In this document: in pieces, positions 42,575 through 50,335 of the stretch
Position numbering within the stretch: position 1 is the stretch's first letter
How the letters are laid out: every line of letters begins with the position of its first letter
Assembly: GCF_003590945.1 (NCBI RefSeq)
Contig: NZ_QYUK01000008.1
Span: 372,001 to 436,000 of the forward strand
Length of the DNA stretch: 64,000 bases
Origin: Oleomonas cavernae
GTDB taxonomy: Bacteria > Pseudomonadota > Alphaproteobacteria > Zavarziniales > Zavarziniaceae
Reading direction: 5' to 3'
The notes under the pieces: model-generated
What the model saw: only the letters and a program-made list of their open reading frames with translations
Told to the model about the DNA's origin: nothing
The model's database searches: none
Translations under genes and position numbers: made by a program

Positions 42575-43309
42575 TCAGTCGATCATTTTCATCCGTATAA
42601 CATGAGCGACGGCCTGGATCCGGGAATAGACGCCCAGCTTCTTCTTCACCTGCAGGATGTTCCACGACACCGTGGCCGCCGAGATCGACAGGATCTGGCC
42701 GATTTCCTCGTCCGTCTTGCCTTCCGAGGCCCACATGATGCAGGACTGCTCGCGCACCGACAGGGCCGGGCCGCTCCAGGCATCGGTCTTGTTCAGCGCT
42801 TCCGACAGGCGCTCGTGCGCCCACAGCGCGCCGATGCGCAACAGGCGCCGGACGCTGGGCGACTTCAGGTCGCCCTCGCCGGCCACGCTGAGCAGGAAGA
42901 CCCGGCCCTTGGGGCCATGGACCGGCATGGTCATGCCGTCGGGCAGCCCGGCGTTGGCCGCTTCCTTCATGATGCGAAAACCCACGGTTTTCTTGGACAG
43001 CGCCTTTTCGACCTTGAGGTCGGACCAGGCGAAGGCATGGGACAGGGTGCGCCCGGCCTTCACCACCGGATCGTGGCGCAGGAAATCGCGGCCGAAATAA
43101 TAATCCAGCCACCCGCCGGGGTAGCGAAAGAAAGTCTCGTTCGCGGGGGCCGCGTCCGGCCCGCTGACCAAGGGGCCACAGGACACCCAGGGCAGGTCCA
43201 AACGGCGCCCGAGATCGCCGAAACCTTCGAAAATCTCGGCTGGCGTGGTCAGCGCGTCGAAACGCTCAATGACCTCGATCAGTTCCTTCTGCAGGCCCGG
43301 CAATGTCAT
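42575..43309 (-). CDS. luxR: LuxR-family quorum-sensing regulator
   Basis: 244 residues. The autoinducer domain keeps the usual binding residues: Trp and Tyr in GGWLDYYFGRDFLRHDPVV (near 68) and the Asp-Pro pair within it, then a Trp in FAWSDL (near 95). The C-terminal helix-turn-helix is LSVREQSCIMWASEGKTDEE, then ATVSWNILQVKKKLG (near 220). It should bind an acyl-homoserine lactone and DNA. It is divergent from luxI and upstream of the M20 gene. Its first 44 bases overlap the small upstream ORF. Confidence 0.92.
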   Translation of the reverse strand: MTLPGLQKELIEVIERFDALTTPAEIFEGFGDLGRRLDLPWVSCGPLVSGPDAAPANETFFRYPGGWLDYYFGRDFLRHDPVVKAGRTLSHAFAWSDLKVEKALSKKTVGFRIMKEAANAGLPDGMTMPVHGPKGRVFLLSVAGEGDLKSPSVRRLLRIGALWAHERLSEALNKTDAWSGPALSVREQSCIMWASEGKTDEEIGQILSISAATVSWNILQVKKKLGVYSRIQAVAHVIRMKMID

Positions 43310-43475
43310 TGCGCCCCCTGGCGTCGGCGTGCCGCAGCTCGGAGAGGAGGACCAGGCTGTCGGCAAGCAGGCTCTTAGCGTATTCGTAGCCTCCTTCTAA
43401 ATAAAGCCCCCTGGTGACGCGGATCAATTCCGCCTCGAGGCCCTGCTCGGGTCGAGCCGTATTGCTGTCGGGCAT
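43266..43475 (-). CDS. Small ORF overlapping the luxR start
   Basis: 69 residues from ATG 43475, with AAGGGG ten bases upstream. The middle, EAELIRVTRGLYLEGGYEYA, then KSLLADSLVLLSELRHADA, would form amphipathic helices; the ends are polar. Its last 44 bases overlap the luxR start in another frame. It might couple translation to luxR or encode a small modulator. I recognise no family; it could also be a leader ORF of no own function. Confidence 0.45.
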   Translation of the reverse strand: MPDSNTARPEQGLEAELIRVTRGLYLEGGYEYAKSLLADSLVLLSELRHADARGRNDIAGPAEGTDRGH

Positions 43476-43588
43476 CGGCGCTTATCCCCTTTAAAACTCG
43501 ACTACCCGTCATCATGGCAGGTTGCCGGGCCGCCTTGGCCCCCATCCCGGCGATGGGCTACAAGTTTTCCGCCATCCGGGTGTGATTA

Positions 43589-43605
43589 CCCCTGTTACGC
43601 AGGGG
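43589..43605. promoter_or_regulatory. Palindrome over the luxI ribosome-binding site
   Basis: CCCCTG (43589-43594) and CAGGGG (43600-43605) are perfect inverted arms around TTACG, six bases before the luxI ATG. The right arm covers the AGGGGG ribosome-binding site. It is too short-spaced for a classical lux box (CTG-N10-CAG). It could be a hairpin limiting luxI translation or a repressor site. Confidence 0.45.
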
Positions 43606-43611
43606 GGCACC

Positions 43612-44247
43612 ATGATCGACCTTGTCGGGCCTTGGAATCACGCCGAATCCGGCCGTTTGCTGCACGCCATGCACGCCATGCGGCACCAGGTCTTCGTCGC
43701 CGAGAAGCACTGGTCCTTGCCGGTGCCCGCGGCGCAGGAAGGGCTGGAGGCCGACCAGTTCGACGGCCCGGCCACCGTCTATTTGATCCGGCGCGACGAG
43801 ACCGGCGCCGTCATCGCCAGCATGCGCATGCTGGCCACCACCGCGCCCCATACCCTGACCCACGTCTTCCGCCACCTGGTCACCGCCGCCCTGCCCACCG
43901 GGCCCGGCGTCTGGGAATCCTCGCGCGGCTGCGTGCGGGCCGATCATCGCAACGCGCTGGACCGCCGGGGCCATCCGGCCGGCGACGTGCTGTGCGCCAT
44001 GCTCGAGCTCGCCCTGCTGCGCGAGGTGCATACCATAACCTTTGTCGTTACCCAGCGGGTGTGGGAGATGTTCTCCGCCCTGGGCTGGACCATGGAGCGC
44101 CTGGGCGACAGCGATGTTCTCGACGGCGAAGTGACGTTCCCCGGCCTCGTCCGGGTCAATCTTGCGACATTGAAGCGCACCAGGGCCGCCTTCGCCATCA
44201 GCGAGCCCCTGCTGCGCATCGGAGGCGGTTATGCAGATGCAGCCTGA
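43612..44247 (+). CDS. luxI: Acyl-homoserine-lactone synthase, LuxI family
   Basis: 211 residues. Conserved LuxI residues are visible: Arg and Phe in MRHQVFVAEKHW, the Trp there, Glu and Asp residues in LEADQFDGPAT (near residue 48), Arg in ASMRMLATT (near 68), and Glu-Arg in WESSRGCV (near 104). It joins S-adenosylmethionine and an acyl-ACP or acyl-CoA to make an AHL signal. AGGGGGG is close upstream of ATG 43612. It is divergent from luxR and overlaps the next gene by 17 bp. Confidence 0.9.
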   Translation: MIDLVGPWNHAESGRLLHAMHAMRHQVFVAEKHWSLPVPAAQEGLEADQFDGPATVYLIRRDETGAVIASMRMLATTAPHTLTHVFRHLVTAALPTGPGVWESSRGCVRADHRNALDRRGHPAGDVLCAMLELALLREVHTITFVVTQRVWEMFSALGWTMERLGDSDVLDGEVTFPGLVRVNLATLKRTRAAFAISEPLLRIGGGYADAA

Positions 44248-44821
44248 ACCCCGGCGCCCTTCGCCCTTCGGGCAGCCGGCCGTCTATTCGCCCGCCTGGC
44301 CGGGGGTGGAGCGCCTGGCCGATACGCTGGCCGACACGATCGAACGCTGGGAACAGCTCGACGCCGATTTCAAGGACGGCCTGCTGGGCTCGCCGCCGTT
44401 CGCCCAGGTTCTGCGCAACCTGATGATCCGCCAGCATTTCCCCGAGTTCGCGCCGCTCACCCGCGACGATGCCCTGGCCATCGCCGCCCATCTGTGGCTG
44501 CTGGTGCCGGCCGACGGCCGCTCCACCATCGTAACCAGGCTCGACGCCACCGGCTCGCTGGTCGCCGGTTCGCTGGGCCGGCGCCTGTGGTTCGGCGACT
44601 TCATGGCCGGGCAGATGGTGACCGTGTCACGCCTCGACGATGTCTTCCGCCTGTTCGCGGACAAGGCGCCGATCGCCCTGATCCGCAAGGCCGAACTGCT
44701 GCACGGCTTCCGCGAGGAACCGTCGCTGTTCATCGACGGCTTCATGGTGCTGCCGCTGGAACCCAGGCCGGCTCAGGCCTCCTCGGCCCCCAGCGCCAGG
44801 AAGGCCGCCCCGTCGATCTGA
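44231..44821 (+). CDS. Unknown protein translationally overlapping luxI
   Basis: 196 residues, starting 17 bp before the luxI stop, so coupling to luxI is likely. The protein appears soluble: a Pro-rich front, a helical section (RLADTLADTIERWEQLDADF), then an alpha/beta part (RDDALAIAAHLWLLVPADGR, LIRKAELLHGFREEPSLFID). I do not recognise the family. Its 3' end overlaps the convergent GNAT gene by 49 bp, so its last ~16 residues (SSAPSARKAAPSI) may be accidental. A role in signal synthesis or response is inferred from position. Confidence 0.65.
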   Translation: MQMQPEPRRPSPFGQPAVYSPAWPGVERLADTLADTIERWEQLDADFKDGLLGSPPFAQVLRNLMIRQHFPEFAPLTRDDALAIAAHLWLLVPADGRSTIVTRLDATGSLVAGSLGRRLWFGDFMAGQMVTVSRLDDVFRLFADKAPIALIRKAELLHGFREEPSLFIDGFMVLPLEPRPAQASSAPSARKAAPSI

Positions 44822-45261
44822 TGGATCCGCTCGGCGGTTGAATGGTGCAGGCCGACGCGGGCATAGAAGCCCTGCGCCGCGACATTGTCCGCCTGCACCG
44901 ACAGGCGCAGATAGGCCCCGCCCCGCGCCGCGACGAGGGCCGCGGTGCGGGCCAGCAGGCGCCGCCCCAGGCCGGTGCCACGCTGGCCGGGATCGACGAA
45001 CAGATCCTGGACATAGGCGCCCGGCCGGCCCCGCCAGGTCGAGAACGACGGGAAGAACAGGCACAGCCCCACCGCCCGCCCGCCGGCCTGCGCAATCAAT
45101 GCCTCGAACGCCGGCCGCGGCCCGAAGCCGTGGCGGCGGATGTCATCGGGCGTGCTCGTGATCTTGTGCGCCTCCCCCTGCGCCGCGCCGATCCCGACGA
45201 TCATCGCGTGGATGGCGGGAACATCGTCGACGGTGGCGAGGCGGATGATGATGTCGCTCAT
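44773..45261 (-). CDS. GNAT acetyltransferase, diamine N-acetyltransferase-like
   Basis: 162 residues. The acetyl-CoA loop is DPGQRGTGLGRRLLARTA (near residue 92). The preceding LFFPSFSTWRGRPGAYVQDL closely follows spermidine/spermine acetyltransferases (SSAT-like), and NVAAQGFYARVGLH follows. It may acetylate polyamines or thialysine-type amines. It overlaps the end of the luxI-linked unknown gene on the other strand. A family B repeat lies upstream. Confidence 0.83.
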   Translation of the reverse strand: MSDIIIRLATVDDVPAIHAMIVGIGAAQGEAHKITSTPDDIRRHGFGPRPAFEALIAQAGGRAVGLCLFFPSFSTWRGRPGAYVQDLFVDPGQRGTGLGRRLLARTAALVAARGGAYLRLSVQADNVAAQGFYARVGLHHSTAERIHQIDGAAFLALGAEEA

Positions 45262-45307
45262 CTTACCCTCACCGCCGCGTGGGCGAGGAGAGGGCCATGC
45301 CCCACCG

Positions 45308-45410
45308 CGTCATCCCGGCGAAGGCCGGGATCCATGCCGATGCGAGGGGTGGTGCCCCCGGTTGCATCACCCCGGCCGTGCCATGGATTCCGGCCTTCGC
45401 CGGAATGACG
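45308..45410. repeat. Dispersed palindromic repeat, family B
   Basis: CGTCATCCCGGCGAAGGCCG...TCCATG faces CCATGGATTCCGGCCTTCGC...AATGACG. Same design as 21794-21900 and 57314-57392. It lies between a GNAT gene and a class III aminotransferase. Confidence 0.8.
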
Positions 45411-45429
45411 AGGAAGGTCGCCATCGCCC

Positions 45430-46794
45430 TCACCCGTTCACCGGCAGGTGCAGTTCCGCCGCCAGCGCGTCCAGAGTCGCCACCAATATCTCCATGATCT
45501 CGTCGATCTGGGCCTCGGTGATGATCATCGGCGGGCAGACCAGGAAATGGTCGCCCTCCACCCCGCCGCGGGTGCGCCGGGAATAGATGATCAGGCCGCG
45601 CTCATAGGCGAGGTCCACCACCCGCTGATAGGCGTTCAATTCCTTGGGCAGGGGCGCCATGGTTTCCACATCGGCGACGAATTCCGCCGCCAGCAGCAGG
45701 CCCTTGCCGCGCACATCGCCGATGAAGGGAAAGCGCGCCTTCAACCCCTCCAGCCGACTTTTAAGGATCGCCCCCATGCGCGCGGCATTGCCCACCAGGT
45801 CGTGGGCGGCGATCTCGTCGAGCACGGCGAGGCCCGCGGCACAGGCCAGCGGGTTGCCGGCATAGGTATGGCCATGCTGGAAGCCGCCGGCATCCAGCAC
45901 CGGCTGCACCATCCAGTCGGGCGCCGCCATGGCGCCCAGCGGGCAATAGCCCGAGGCAAAGCCCTTGGACAGCGCCACCAGGTCGGGCGAGGCCGGCCAG
46001 TGCTCCGCCCCCAGGAACTTGCCCGTGCGCCCGGCACCGCTCATCACCTCGTCATAGATCAGGATGATCTTGTAACGATCGCAGATCTCGCGGATGCGCG
46101 GGTAATAGCTGTCGGGCGCCACCAGGGCGCCGGTGGAGGCGCCGCCGATCGGCTCCATGATGAAGGCCAGCACGCTGTCCGGCCCCTGGGCCAGGATCTC
46201 GGCCTCCAGCAGGTCGGCATAGCGCCGGCCCCGTTCGGGCATCGAAAGCCCGTCGCGGTCGAGATAGGCGGTGGGGGCGGCGATCTTCGGCATCTCGCGC
46301 ATCATCGGCGCGAAGGGCTGGGTGAGCGCATCATAACCGGTGACGGCCAGGGCGCCCAAGGTGCTGCCGTGATAGGACGGGAAGCGGGAGATCACTTTCC
46401 ACCGCCCGCCCTGCCCCGTGGCCAGCGCATATTGCCGGGCCAGCTTCAGGCAGGACTCGACCGCCTCGGACCCGCCGGAGACGAAGAAGATCCGCTCCAG
46501 CCCCGGCGGCATCAGGGCGGCGGTGCGCGCCGCCAGGTCCTCGGCCGCGTCGTTTTCGAAATGCAGGCGATAGGCGAAGGTGACCTTCTCCATCTGCCGG
46601 CGCATGGCATCCAGCACATAAGGGTTCGAATGCCCGATATTGACCACCATGGCCCCGCTGGAACCATCGATCTGCCGCCGCCCGTCCTGATCCCACAGAT
46701 AGATCCCCTCTGCCCGATCGACCGCCGGGCGGCGCAGGCGCGACTGATAGAAGAGGTGAGACGGGCGACGATTGGAACCGTGATCGGAGGGCAT
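45430..46794 (-). CDS. Class III PLP-dependent aminotransferase
   Basis: 454 residues. Landmarks are LWDQDGRRQIDGSSGAMVVN (near 35), SGGSEAVESCLKLARQY (near 105), IYDEVMSGAGRTGKF (near 245) and the PLP lysine in LVALSKGFASGYCPLGAM (near 275). The group includes omega-amino-acid, diamine and GABA transaminases; the substrate is not readable. It differs from the 17237 gene in the substrate-binding N terminus (HLFYQSRLRRPAVDRAEG). It seems monocistronic. Confidence 0.87.
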   Translation of the reverse strand: MPSDHGSNRRPSHLFYQSRLRRPAVDRAEGIYLWDQDGRRQIDGSSGAMVVNIGHSNPYVLDAMRRQMEKVTFAYRLHFENDAAEDLAARTAALMPPGLERIFFVSGGSEAVESCLKLARQYALATGQGGRWKVISRFPSYHGSTLGALAVTGYDALTQPFAPMMREMPKIAAPTAYLDRDGLSMPERGRRYADLLEAEILAQGPDSVLAFIMEPIGGASTGALVAPDSYYPRIREICDRYKIILIYDEVMSGAGRTGKFLGAEHWPASPDLVALSKGFASGYCPLGAMAAPDWMVQPVLDAGGFQHGHTYAGNPLACAAGLAVLDEIAAHDLVGNAARMGAILKSRLEGLKARFPFIGDVRGKGLLLAAEFVADVETMAPLPKELNAYQRVVDLAYERGLIIYSRRTRGGVEGDHFLVCPPMIITEAQIDEIMEILVATLDALAAELHLPVNG

Positions 46795-47002
46795 AAGCGA
46801 ACCTCTGGGGCCTTGGCGAGGCAGCTTAGGGGAGGTTGGGGGCGGGGGATAGGTGGTGCACGCTTGCGTGAAAGGCCTTGCCGGATCTCACAACCTCTTG
46901 CACTCTGTCACGAGAACAAATATGGAACATTTACCGGTGGTTTCATCGTTCGCGAACTCGGCGCTAAGCTGACTTGGCCTGCGCATGATTCGGGGGATCT
47001 CA

Positions 47003-48799
47003 ATGGGGACCAGGCGATCGGTCAAAGCGCGGCCCGCCAATCTCAACGTGGCGTCGGTAGAGGTTGCGCGCGTCGAACTCGGCCGCATGCGGCTGCTGGC
47101 GCGGGCTTGGGCCGAAACAATTCCCGAAGCGCAAAGGGTGGGTCAGGCCGTGACCTTTGCCCGCCGCGCCCTGGAGGCCCTTGCCGCCGAAGCGGCACCG
47201 CTGCTGGTACTCGGTACACCACTCGCCGCCCCGCGAGGCTCGCTCGATCCGGCCGCCCTGCGGCTGGCGGCGGGGATCGGGACGGCGGCCGCGGCCCTGC
47301 CCGTCATCGAAGGGCTTCACCTCGTCACCGGCCTGTACCCCGCCCTGTTGCCGGGCAACACGCGCAGCGCCCTGGGCGCCTTCTACACGCCGCCGGCCCT
47401 GACGCAACGCCTGCTGGACCAGGTGACGGCGGAAGGCCTCGACTGGCGCACCGCGCGGATCCTGGACCCCGCCGCGGGCGGCGGCGCCTTCCTGTTTCAG
47501 GCTGCTCAACGCCTGCGCGCAGCCCTGGGGCCGTGTGAGCCTGCTTTCGCCATCCAACAGATCGCCGCCCGCCTGCTGGGCCTGGAATTGGACCCTCATG
47601 CGGCGGGGCTGGCCCAGGGAGCCCTGGAAATCCTGCTCGCGGACCTGACCGTGGCGGCCGGGCGGCCGGCGCCGGTGCTGGTCCGGGTCTGCGATGCCTT
47701 GGAGGAGCCGCCCGGCGAGAGCTTCGACCTCGTGGTCGGCAACCCGCCCTATGGCCGCGTCACGCTGACGCCCGATCAACGCCGCCGCTATGCGCGCAGC
47801 CTTTACGGTCACGCCAATCTGTATGGGGTTTTCACCGACATCGCCCTGCGCTGGGCCAAGGCGGACGGTTTCATCGCCTATCTGACGCCGACCAGCTTTC
47901 TGGCCGGGCAATATTATGCCGCCCTGCGCCGCCTGCTCGCCGGCCAGGCCCCGCCCGTCGCCATCGACTTCGTCCACGCGCGCCGGGGCGTGTTCGAGGA
48001 TGTGCTTCAGGAAACCATGCTGGCGATCTACCGCAAAGGCGCCGGCCCGCGCCGCGCCCAGGTGCACTACCTGCATGTCACCACTGAGAGCGAGGCCCAG
48101 GTAACCAGGAACGGCACCATCGGCATACCCGCCGACGGTGCCGCGCCCTGGTTGGCGCCGCGGGACCCGGCGCACAGCGCGTTGATCGCCCGCGTGGAGT
48201 TGATGCCGGCGCGCCTGGCGGATTGGGGCTATGGCGTCTCCACCGGCCCGCTGGTGTGGAACCGCTTCAAACCCCAACTGCGCGACAGGCCCGGCGGCAA
48301 GGCGACCTTTCCCCTGATCTGGGCCGAGGCGGTAACGGCTGATGGTCAATTCATTTTCCGCGCGCAGAAGCGCAACCACGCCCCTTACTTCAAGCTGGAG
48401 GCCGGCGACGAATGGCTGCTGGTCGATCGCCCCTGCGTCCTGCTCCAACGCACGACGGCGAAGGAACAGGCGCGCCGGCTGATCGCTGCGGAACTGCCTG
48501 CGGACTTCATCCAGGCCCATGGCGGCGTGGTGGTCGAAAATCACCTCAACATGATCCGCCCGTCGGGCAAGCCTGAAGTTCCGCCGGCCGTGGTCGCCGC
48601 GATTCTCAACAGCCGGATCGTGGACCAGGTGTTCCGGTGCATGAACGGCAGCGTCGCCGTCTCCGCCTTCGAGCTGGAATCCCTCCCCCTGCCCGACCTG
48701 GCAGACCTGGCAATCCTGCGTAAACTGGTCGCCGCGGGTGCCACCCAGGACCGCATCGAGGCGGAGTGCCACCGGCTCTACGGCGGCGAGGCGGGATGA
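47003..48799 (+). CDS. Adenine-N6 DNA methyltransferase of a BsuBI/PstI-type system
   Basis: 598 residues from ATG 47003 (GGGGGA just upstream; ATG 46985 possible). Motif X-like GAFYTPPALTQRLLDQ is near 125, motif I DPAAGGGAFLFQAA near 155 and the catalytic GNPPYGRVT near 246. A C-terminal target-recognition part follows (about 350-590). The four-base overlap with a BsuBI/PstI-type nuclease gene marks it as the modification half. Family members protect CTGCAG, so that site is the best guess. G+C usage is like the chromosome, unlike the adjacent A+T-rich insert. Confidence 0.9.
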   Translation: MGTRRSVKARPANLNVASVEVARVELGRMRLLARAWAETIPEAQRVGQAVTFARRALEALAAEAAPLLVLGTPLAAPRGSLDPAALRLAAGIGTAAAALPVIEGLHLVTGLYPALLPGNTRSALGAFYTPPALTQRLLDQVTAEGLDWRTARILDPAAGGGAFLFQAAQRLRAALGPCEPAFAIQQIAARLLGLELDPHAAGLAQGALEILLADLTVAAGRPAPVLVRVCDALEEPPGESFDLVVGNPPYGRVTLTPDQRRRYARSLYGHANLYGVFTDIALRWAKADGFIAYLTPTSFLAGQYYAALRRLLAGQAPPVAIDFVHARRGVFEDVLQETMLAIYRKGAGPRRAQVHYLHVTTESEAQVTRNGTIGIPADGAAPWLAPRDPAHSALIARVELMPARLADWGYGVSTGPLVWNRFKPQLRDRPGGKATFPLIWAEAVTADGQFIFRAQKRNHAPYFKLEAGDEWLLVDRPCVLLQRTTAKEQARRLIAAELPADFIQAHGGVVVENHLNMIRPSGKPEVPPAVVAAILNSRIVDQVFRCMNGSVAVSAFELESLPLPDLADLAILRKLVAAGATQDRIEAECHRLYGGEAG

Positions 48800-49896
48800 C
48801 CCTGCTGCCACCCTATGCATCACGCGAGCTGGTGGCCGGGCGCCTGCCGTTGATTTTCCCACACGGCACGCCGCACCGGACTTATTGTGTCCGTGAATTG
48901 GCGGCCAGCACGGTGTTCACGGCCCTCTATATCGGGGCCGTGGAAGGCGCCGATCGCTACCTCGGGCCGGTGCATGTCTATCGCATGACCGGCGAGCAGG
49001 CAGCAAAATCCGCAGATTCTGAACGCCTCGCCTATGCCGATGCAGTGCTCAGGAAAGGCGGGCAGATCGAGGGCAAGCGCTGGTACGCCGACAACACACG
49101 CGAGCCGATCCGCGATGAAACCCTGCGCGACGGCCTGGTGGCGGTGGGCGCCGTGACACGGCGCGAAGACCTGCCGACGACCTCCGGCCTGCCGCGCTAT
49201 GCCCTGAAGCGCGGCTTCGCCGCCCTGTTCGATCCCGCCCTGACGGGTGACCAACTCGAGCAGGCAATCGGCGAATTTCAGGCAATGCATCTCAGCAAGA
49301 ATGCCCTGGCCCGGGTGAACATCATTCGCGCCGGGGCCGCCGCCCGCGACACGGGCGTGCTCGTCACCTTCCCCAATGGCGAAACCCGGCAACTTGCACC
49401 GGGGCCGAGTTCCTTCATCACCAAGGCGGTGGTCGAGGTCTTCGCCAAAACCTTCCTCACGCAGCCGGCGATCCTGTGGCTGAGCGAGAGCGGCAACAAG
49501 GTGGTGCTGCGCGACGAGAAGATCGCCGCCGCCATCGGCCTGAAGATCGAGGCCGACAAGAACCTGCCCGACCTGATCCTGGCCGACCTCGGCACCCGGG
49601 ACACGCTGATCGTCTTCGTCGAAGTGGTCGCGACCGACGGCGCCATGACCGCGAGGCGCCAGGAAGCGCTCTATGCCCTCACCGATGCCGCCGGCTTCGA
49701 CCGCAAGCACATCGCCTTCCTGACCGCCTATCAGGACCGCGAATCCGCCGGCTTCAAGAAAACCGTCGCCCAACTCGCCTGGGGCTCGTTCGCCTGGTTC
49801 GCCTCGGAACCCGACCACATCATCGCGCTACGCGATGGCGGCGCGAGCCCGGTGCCTCTATCGGCATTGACCGGCCCCGCTTGCGCCGGGCGGTAG
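48796..49896 (+). CDS. BsuBI/PstI-family type II restriction endonuclease
   Basis: 366 residues. The N-terminal half (to about 170) is alpha-helical with winged-helix-like parts. The catalytic C-terminal half shows DKNLPDLILADLGTRD (near 254) and VFVEVVATDGAMTARRQEAL (near 273). This combination is diagnostic for the BsuBI/PstI family (a PD-(D/E)xK-like site). It would cleave unmethylated DNA, probably at CTGCAG. ATGA overlap with the methyltransferase is a common arrangement. I see no separate control (C) protein. Confidence 0.92.
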   Translation: MTLLPPYASRELVAGRLPLIFPHGTPHRTYCVRELAASTVFTALYIGAVEGADRYLGPVHVYRMTGEQAAKSADSERLAYADAVLRKGGQIEGKRWYADNTREPIRDETLRDGLVAVGAVTRREDLPTTSGLPRYALKRGFAALFDPALTGDQLEQAIGEFQAMHLSKNALARVNIIRAGAAARDTGVLVTFPNGETRQLAPGPSSFITKAVVEVFAKTFLTQPAILWLSESGNKVVLRDEKIAAAIGLKIEADKNLPDLILADLGTRDTLIVFVEVVATDGAMTARRQEALYALTDAAGFDRKHIAFLTAYQDRESAGFKKTVAQLAWGSFAWFASEPDHIIALRDGGASPVPLSALTGPACAGR

Positions 49897-49928
49897 AGTT
49901 TCCTACCGTGGCGACAAGGAGTTTCACC

Positions 49929-50213
49929 ATGGCCAAGGTCGAGAAGATCAGCATCGCCCTGACCCCGGAAATGGCTGCCAGCGTGCGCCAGGCCGTGGCG
50001 GACGGGGACTATGCCTCCAGCAGCGAAGTGATGCGCGAGGCCCTGCGCGACTGGCAGGCCCGCCGCAGCCTGCGCGTCCAGGCGATCGACGAATTACGCC
50101 GCCAATGGGACGCTGGCCTCGCCAGCGGGCCGGCCGTGGATGGCGAAGAAGCCTTCTCGCGGATCGAGGCGGCGCTGGCGGCACGAACCGGCGGCCGCAC
50201 CGCCGCCCGATGA
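49929..50213 (+). CDS. parD: ParD-type antitoxin
   Basis: 94 residues. The N-terminal ribbon-helix-helix, KISIALTPEMAASVRQAVAD, then YASSSEVMREALRDWQARR, is typical ParD. The acidic/helical tail would bind ParE. Its stop overlaps the ATG of a truncated parE by four bases. As an antitoxin without a working toxin, it may now only self-regulate. Confidence 0.9.
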   Translation: MAKVEKISIALTPEMAASVRQAVADGDYASSSEVMREALRDWQARRSLRVQAIDELRRQWDAGLASGPAVDGEEAFSRIEAALAARTGGRTAAR

Positions 50214-50275
50214 GTTTCCGCCTCCGCCCGGCGGCCGAAGCGGACATCGAGGCAATCGCCGCCTCAATTTGTTGA
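50210..50275 (+). pseudogene. parE toxin fragment, cut by the A+T-rich insert
   Basis: From ATG 50210 the reading MSFRLRPAAEADIEAIAAS matches the ParE N terminus. After about 19 codons the sequence turns into A+T-rich DNA and meets TGA at 50273-50275. Normal ParE is about 90-100 residues. No parE remainder is visible on the far side of the insert (52404-52612), so part was probably lost. Confidence 0.85.
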
Positions 50276-50300
50276 CATTTTTATAAAAGCCTCTTATTTA
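50272..50300 (+). promoter_or_regulatory. Sigma70-type promoter at the left edge of the insert
   Basis: TTGACA (50272-50277), a 17-bp A+T-rich spacer and TATTTA (50295-50300) match the sigma70 consensus (6/6 and 4/6). It lies 36 bp before the TIR-like gene start and overlaps the stop of the parE fragment. Confidence 0.7.
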
Positions 50301-50335
50301 TGAGCGCATCGACTATCTGCCGAGGAGCATCTGCA

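Noticed and set aside
43500-43611. Classical lux box upstream of luxI
   Set aside because: No CTG-N10-CAG palindrome was found; the CCCCTG/CAGGGG repeat has only a 5-nt centre and overlaps the ribosome-binding site.
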